Below, piece after piece: positions 7,519 to 10,945 of a stretch of DNA of 10,945 bases (position 1 is the first letter of the stretch; each line of letters opens with the position of its first letter). The translations under genes were made by a program, and so were the position numbers. This stretch comes from FEN-727 sp036508635 (GTDB lineage: Bacteria; Actinomycetota; Geothermincolia; Fen-727; Anoxymicrobiaceae), in the NCBI GenBank assembly GCA_036508635.1, contig DATCGY010000114.1, positions 1 through 10,945 of the forward strand, written 5' to 3'. The notes under the pieces are model-generated. The model searched no databases and was not told the DNA's origin. It saw only the letters and a list, made by a program, of their open reading frames with translations.

Positions 7519-7558
7519 CGAACAGGGCGCGATAACGAAGCTTGAGGTCGAAAAAGAG

Positions 7559-9856
7559 ATGGCGCAAATACGGGAAGGTCTTTTATCTCCCCATAAAGTC
7601 AGGACAAGCGTTTTGCGCTCTTTTCTCACGGTGGCACTGGCGTTTGTGGTTATTGCGGGAAGCGCGGCCTTGCCCGCGAGTGCCTCAACCGCGAGCGGCA
7701 TCACCGAATACAAAATCCCGACCGCATCGAGCAAGGCGTGCGGCATAGCCCTGGACAAACAGCATAACGATATGTGGTTCACCGAGGGCGTCGGGAAGCT
7801 GGGCAACATCGATACGGATGGCAGTTGCACGGAGCTACGCAAGGGCGACTTCGCCATCAGCGGCACACCCTCTCAGATCGTGGTGGACGATGTGGGGTGC
7901 CGGTGGTTCACTGAAAATGACACCAATAAAATCGGCTGGTACTGGATCGGAGGATCCAACCTGGGAGGCGAAGTGCAGCTCCCCGGGGCGAACGCCGGAC
8001 CATCCGGTATAACCGCCGGGCCGAACGGCTCCGCGTGGTTCACCGAAAAGACCGCCAACAAGATCGGCCTGTGCAACATGAATAAAGTGGTGAAGGAGTA
8101 TGGGGTCCCGACAGCCGCTTCAGAGCCGCTTGACCTGGTCCAGGACCACAACAAGAACGTCTGGTTCACCGAGAGCGCGACAAACAGACTCGGCGTGCTG
8201 TTCAGTGGCGCCGTTGCCATTGTTGACTTCGAAGTGCCCACTCCCGACAGCGGGCCCGCCGGTATAACCATCGGTGCTGACGGCCGGGTGTGGTTCGCGG
8301 AACGAAACGCCAACAAGCTTGCCTGGGCGACAGACCCACGAAAAATACATGAGGTCAAGCTGCCGCCGGGCGGCGGCGGGCCGAGCGAACTTACGCTGGG
8401 GCCCGATGGCAACATATGGTATACGCGTCCCGGCGCGGACAGGGTCGGGTTCTGTACGTCCTCCGGCCATGTCGTCGAATACAGCTTGCATGCCGGCTCG
8501 AAACCGATGGGCATCACCGCCGGCCCTGACGCTTCCGTCTGGTTCGTGGAGCAGGGCACCAACAAGATCGCCAGGGCGCCGGTAGCTTTTTCCACCTGGT
8601 ACCTTGCCGAGGGCACGACGTCCTGGGGTTTCTCTACTTACATCAGCGTTCAAAATCCCAACGCGACCGCGGCTACGGTGCGGCTAACGTATGAGACACC
8701 GAGAGGCAGGGTGCGCGGCCCGGCTCTGACTCTGCCCGGGATGAGCCAGGCCACGATAAACCCGAGCGATACGCTGGGCGAACAGGATTTCTCCACCAGG
8801 GTCACCTGCGACGACCCGACACAGACCATCGCCGTAGACAGGACGATGGTCTGGACGGGCGCGGGCGCTTCGAGCGAAGAGGGCCACAGTTCCGTGGGCG
8901 TGACCGAGACCGCGAATCGGTGGTATTTCGCCGAGGGTTCCAGCGCCTGGGGTTTCGAGTCCTGGCTGCTGATCCAGAACCCTGAGGACACCGATACCAG
9001 GTGCTTCATCACTTACCTCGTCGAAGGGAAAAGAGCTGTGACGGTCGCCAAGACGGTCCCCGCTCACTCGCGCAGATCTTTCTCCATGGCGGACGATATC
9101 GGCGCCGCGGACGCGTCGATGGTGGTCGATGCCCAGAGGCCGGTCATCGCCGAGCGTGCGATGTACCGGAACAATCGCAGGGAAGGCCACGACTCAATCG
9201 GCACGACCGAGCCTGCTCTTCGCTACTACCTCGCCGAGGGCACAACCGCTTCGGGATTCACCACTTACGTGCTGGTCGAAAACCCGGGCACCTCTCCGAC
9301 ACAGGTCCATATGTCTTTCATGACCCCAAACGGGCGACGCGAGATCGACCCGTTCGACCTCGCCGGGCAATCGAGGAAGACGATATGCATAAACGACTTG
9401 CTGCCTGGCTCCGATTTCTCCATTATCGTCGAGGCCGGTTACCGGGGCTTCAAGACCCCGATCGTCGTCGAGCGGGCCATGTTCTGGGATAATGGTACCG
9501 GCCAGGCATGCCACGGTTCCATCGGCATGAGCATGCCGCATAGCACGTTCTATTTCCCGGACGGCCAGACCTCCAACGGTCGTGAGACCTGGATCCTCGT
9601 CCAGAACCCGAACAACACCGACGTCAAAGTACAACTGACTTACATGACCCCTACCGGGAAAGGCAATGTCAGTTTCATCGAGACAATACCCGCCAACTCC
9701 CGCCGCTCATTCAACCTGGCCGACAAGCTCCCCTGCACCCGCGCCTCCATCATGGTCAAATGCACCAGCCCCAAAAAGAAGATAATGTCCGAGCGCGCCA
9801 TGTACTGGAATAATCGCGGAGCCGGTACTGACACAATAGGTGGGTTTTCGGATTAG
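7559..9856 (+). CDS. Secreted Vgb-like seven-bladed beta-propeller with four C-terminal WYLAEG-type repeats
   Basis: The 765-residue protein starts at ATG 7559 with GAGGT at 7544-7548 upstream. It has a long basic n-region, a hydrophobic core and a likely signal peptidase I site after PASASTAS-like residues near 40-45. Residues about 45-345 form seven repeats, each with a W-F-T-E-type core followed by N-K-I-G or similar; the Trp residues are at 73, 116, 160, 202, 245, 287 and 328, a steady 41-44 spacing. This is the layout of virginiamycin B lyase (Vgb)-like propellers. Four repeats of roughly 105 residues then begin at about 347, 455, 556 and 664, each running from (W/Y)Y(L/F)AEG...GF through QNP to ERAMYWNN and GxDSIG; the fourth is divergent (FYFPDG). 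No LPXTG motif or C-terminal anchor is seen. Antibiotic lyase activity should not be assumed: propellers of this type are often structural or binding modules. Likely an extracellular or surface protein of unknown role. Confidence 0.82.
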   Translation: MAQIREGLLSPHKVRTSVLRSFLTVALAFVVIAGSAALPASASTASGITEYKIPTASSKACGIALDKQHNDMWFTEGVGKLGNIDTDGSCTELRKGDFAISGTPSQIVVDDVGCRWFTENDTNKIGWYWIGGSNLGGEVQLPGANAGPSGITAGPNGSAWFTEKTANKIGLCNMNKVVKEYGVPTAASEPLDLVQDHNKNVWFTESATNRLGVLFSGAVAIVDFEVPTPDSGPAGITIGADGRVWFAERNANKLAWATDPRKIHEVKLPPGGGGPSELTLGPDGNIWYTRPGADRVGFCTSSGHVVEYSLHAGSKPMGITAGPDASVWFVEQGTNKIARAPVAFSTWYLAEGTTSWGFSTYISVQNPNATAATVRLTYETPRGRVRGPALTLPGMSQATINPSDTLGEQDFSTRVTCDDPTQTIAVDRTMVWTGAGASSEEGHSSVGVTETANRWYFAEGSSAWGFESWLLIQNPEDTDTRCFITYLVEGKRAVTVAKTVPAHSRRSFSMADDIGAADASMVVDAQRPVIAERAMYRNNRREGHDSIGTTEPALRYYLAEGTTASGFTTYVLVENPGTSPTQVHMSFMTPNGRREIDPFDLAGQSRKTICINDLLPGSDFSIIVEAGYRGFKTPIVVERAMFWDNGTGQACHGSIGMSMPHSTFYFPDGQTSNGRETWILVQNPNNTDVKVQLTYMTPTGKGNVSFIETIPANSRRSFNLADKLPCTRASIMVKCTSPKKKIMSERAMYWNNRGAGTDTIGGFSD
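8594..9853 (+). repeat. Four tandem protein-level repeats of about 105 codons
   Basis: Repeat units start at about 8597, 8921, 9224 and 9548 (324, 303 and 324 nt apart). Shared features are the AEG opening, a GF..(T/S)(Y/W)...QNP strand, a TY.TP.G hairpin, an S-R-(R/K)-(T/S) segment and a closing (V/S)ERAM(Y/F)W(D/N)N element. Conservation is at protein level and nucleotide sequence has diverged, so this is an old domain duplication, not a recent DNA repeat. Confidence 0.8.
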
Positions 9857-9912
9857 TGCCTGCTCCCCGCGGTAATGGGGGCAGCGGGCTTCAAAACCTG
9901 GGGTCAGATCTG

Positions 9913-10004
9913 TTTTTCCAACCCCCCAAGAGCACCGTGAGAGCTGTCACCAAGGCCAACAAAGGCCGGGCCTGAGAGACCCGGCTCAAGAGTCGTTGGA
10001 GGAA
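9913..10004 (+). ncRNA. Candidate structured RNA element (multi-branched fold)
   Basis: TTTTTCCAAC (9913-9922) can pair with GTTGGAGGAA (9995-10004), a 10-bp closing stem with two G-U pairs. Inside it are two hairpins: GTGA/TCAC (9937-9940 with 9947-9950) and GCCGGG/CCCGGC (9965-9970 with 9980-9985). The strand is uncertain. It matches no riboswitch or known RNA family I recognise, and could be chance folding of GC-rich sequence in the 3' untranslated region. Confidence 0.25.
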
Positions 10005-10039
10005 AAGAAAAAAGAGCCCGGGGTTGAGCCGGGCTCTTT
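10000..10039 (-). terminator. Strong intrinsic terminator on the minus strand
   Basis: A perfect 11-bp stem, AAAGAGCCCGG/CCGGGCTCTTT (arms 10011-10021 and 10029-10039, 7-nt loop). Read on the minus strand it is followed by TTTTTTCTTTT. On the plus strand the hairpin is followed only by TTTG, so its direction is minus. It would end the copper ATPase transcript about 250 nt after its stop, or end a separate small minus-strand transcript. Confidence 0.85.
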
Positions 10040-10073
10040 GAAAATTCGCGGCAGTTTAACGTCGTGCCCGGGA

Positions 10074-10130
10074 CTAAAGTCTACAACCCTCGCTGCAGTG
10101 CGCGGTGCGTGGAAACATGAACCTCTTCAA
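10074..10130 (-). CDS. Possible 18-codon small ORF in the convergent gap
   Basis: On the minus strand GGAGGGG (10142-10136) precedes TTG 10130 by 5 nt. The frame reads MKRFMFPRTAHCSEGCRL and stops at TAG 10076-10074, 35 nt before the terminator stem. A TTGACA box lies upstream at 10214-10209. The good ribosome-binding site and the terminator are what make it worth listing; the peptide is short, has two Cys and no recognisable family, and may well be chance. Confidence 0.18.
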   Translation of the reverse strand: MKRFMFPRTAHCSEGCRL

Positions 10131-10184
10131 CGCGACCCCTCCTTCCTGGTGCCGGGTCATTCTATGCAACTCATTCTGTCACCA

Positions 10185-10214
10185 TAGATAAATACTGTCA
10201 TTGCGCTATGTCAA
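10185..10214 (-). promoter_or_regulatory. Candidate minus-strand promoter after the copper ATPase gene
   Basis: TTGACA at 10214-10209 matches the -35 consensus perfectly. The best -10 at usable distance is TATCTA (10190-10185, 18-nt spacer), only 3/6. TGACA occurs three times in this stretch on the minus strand (about 10213, 10200 and 10181), perhaps a protein-binding site. Confidence 0.28.
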
Positions 10215-10284
10215 CCTCCCAGCGGAACCATTCGTCGCGGAAACCTGGTTCCCTCCAGGGCCGGCCGCCGGACCGCCTCCGCTT

Positions 10285-10945
10285 CTATAGCTTCACCTTC
10301 CGCAAGCGGAGCGAGTTGGTCACGACGGACACCGAGGAAAGGGCCATCGCCGCGGCGGCATACATCGGGTTGAGCAATATCCCCAGGGGATATAGCACGC
10401 CAGCCGCGATCGGGATGCCCAGAGTGTTGTATATGAATGCCCAGAACAGGTTTTGCTTGATGGTCCTGAACGTCCTTCGCGAGAGCTTGATGGCATCCAC
10501 GACGGCTCTCAGGTCGTCGCTTATCAAAGTAATGTCGGAGGCTTCTATCGCAATGTCCGTACCCGCCCCGAGGGAGATGCCGAGATCCGCCTGTGCAAGC
10601 GCCGGCGCGTCGTTGATGCCGTCTCCGACCATGGCCACGACTTTGCCCTCGGCCTGGAGGCGCTTGACCTCGCTGGCTTTGTCCTGAGGCAGCACCTGCG
10701 CGATGACGTTATCGATGCCGGCCTGAGCCGCTATCGCCATCGCCGTACGCTCGTTGTCGCCGGTTATCATGAAGACATCCATGCCCATCTCGCGGAGCGC
10801 GTCGACCGCCTCGCGCGAGTTCTCCTTTATGGTGTCGGCCAGGCCTATGACGGCGGCCGGCTCGTCATCGACAGCGAGTACCATGCTTGTCTTGCCCTGC
10901 ACGGAAAGCGCCGCGGCCTGGCTCTCGAACGCCGAAGCGTCGAGG
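10285..10945 (-). CDS. copA: Cu(+)-exporting P1B-type ATPase (C-terminal part, 5' end outside window)
   Basis: The frame is open from the window end to TAG at 10287-10285, about 219 residues. It covers part of the nucleotide-binding domain, the P-domain motifs TGDN (10753-10764) and GDGINDAP (about 10603-10625), the GTDIAIEASDI stretch, and the last two membrane helices. The helix pair contains the Cu(+)-site residues of P1B-1 pumps: Tyr-Asn in AFIYNTLG (10426-10431) and Met-x-x-Ser-Ser in MALSS (Met codon 10345-10347). The CPC and DKTGT motifs and any metal-binding N-domain lie beyond the edge. It uses ATP to export Cu(+) from the cytoplasm. GTG at 10902 is internal, since the frame continues upstream with family-like sequence. 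No copper-chaperone or regulator gene is seen downstream. Ag(+) export is an alternative that sequence cannot separate. Confidence 0.92.
   Translation of the reverse strand, partial: LDASAFESQAAALSVQGKTSMVLAVDDEPAAVIGLADTIKENSREAVDALREMGMDVFMITGDNERTAMAIAAQAGIDNVIAQVLPQDKASEVKRLQAEGKVVAMVGDGINDAPALAQADLGISLGAGTDIAIEASDITLISDDLRAVVDAIKLSRRTFRTIKQNLFWAFIYNTLGIPIAAGVLYPLGILLNPMYAAAAMALSSVSVVTNSLRLRKVKL

Larger units (their letters stand above)
9857..10284. other. 428-nt convergent intergenic region with no clear protein gene
   Basis: Lies between the stop of the propeller gene (+) and the stop of the copper ATPase gene (-). It contains a G/C hairpin just after the + gene (9860-9867 with 9877-9884, no T-tract), a foldable stretch at 9913-10004, a strong minus-strand terminator at 10000-10039, a consensus -35-like TTGACA on - at 10209-10214, and small inverted repeats near 10224-10266, including GGCCGGCC at 10259-10266. 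A 63-codon plus frame at 9996-10187 begins inside the terminator and shows no protein-like pattern or ribosome-binding site, so I do not call it. Confidence 0.6.

Noticed and set aside
7873..8616. 247-codon minus-strand open frame opposite the propeller gene
   Set aside because: Its apparent periodicity mirrors the propeller repeats on the other strand; Pro/Ser-rich and without protein-like organisation.
9930..9990. Possible TPP riboswitch because of a CTGAGA-like stretch (9972-9977)
   Set aside because: The other conserved TPP segments (ACCC...CCTGATCTGG-like) are missing, and no thiamine gene follows.
10090..10125. CRISPR repeat-like end (GTGGAAAC) near 10109-10116
   Set aside because: Only a single copy is present and there is no repeat-spacer periodicity.
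10074..10150. Resemblance of the minus strand (GGAAGGAGGGG region) to the SRP RNA core
   Set aside because: The conserved SRP tetraloop and asymmetric loop sequence is not present; the similarity is limited to a purine-rich stretch better read as a ribosome-binding site.
9996..10187. 63-codon plus-strand open frame in the convergent gap
   Set aside because: Begins within the terminator's A-rich flank with no ribosome-binding site at the right place, and shows no recognisable protein features.
10208..10687. 159-codon plus-strand open frame opposite the copper ATPase gene
   Set aside because: Lies antisense to unmistakable P-type ATPase motifs; Ser/Arg-rich composition typical of a shadow frame.

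Overview
The window is GC-rich and looks like a chromosomal segment of an uncultivated, deep-branching member of the Actinomycetota. The order phosphatase - rodA - pbpA matches the cell-wall cluster of actinobacteria, and the WYLAEG...ERAMYWNN repeats in the large secreted protein are a type I associate with such lineages. The taxonomic call is an inference from gene order and protein style, because there is no rRNA or marker tree here.

Layout: (1) Positions 1-6118, all on +, form a tightly packed probable operon. It holds the end of a PP2C-type protein phosphatase carrying a PASTA domain, a RodA/FtsW glycosyltransferase, a class B penicillin-binding protein, a membrane-anchored alpha/beta hydrolase and a lipoprotein alpha/beta hydrolase. 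Gaps are 3, -4, 27 and 4 nt. RodA and the PBP form the peptidoglycan polymerase/cross-linker pair, and the phosphatase would counteract Ser/Thr kinases that regulate them. The pknA/pknB kinases that follow pbpA in mycobacteria are absent here; the two hydrolases occupy that place. (2) 6256-7416 encodes a membrane M28 metallopeptidase. (3) 7559-9856 encodes a secreted seven-bladed Vgb-like propeller fused to four roughly 105-residue repeats, behind a good sigma-70-type promoter. (4) 9857-10284 is a 428-nt convergent intergenic region with no clear protein gene. It holds a strong minus-strand intrinsic terminator, a possible small minus-strand transcript and a foldable plus-strand element. (5) 10285-10945, on -, is the C-terminal third of a Cu(+)-type P1B ATPase that runs off the window.

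Most notable observations: rodA appears to start at a rare ATC codon behind a perfect Shine-Dalgarno; the lipoprotein hydrolase has Gly in place of the nucleophilic Ser while keeping Asp and His; the M28 peptidase has two membrane hairpins, one inside its metal-binding core; a PASTA sensor domain sits on the phosphatase; and the convergent intergenic region has unexplained RNA-like structure. I saw no CRISPR array, tRNA, rRNA or intact mobile element.
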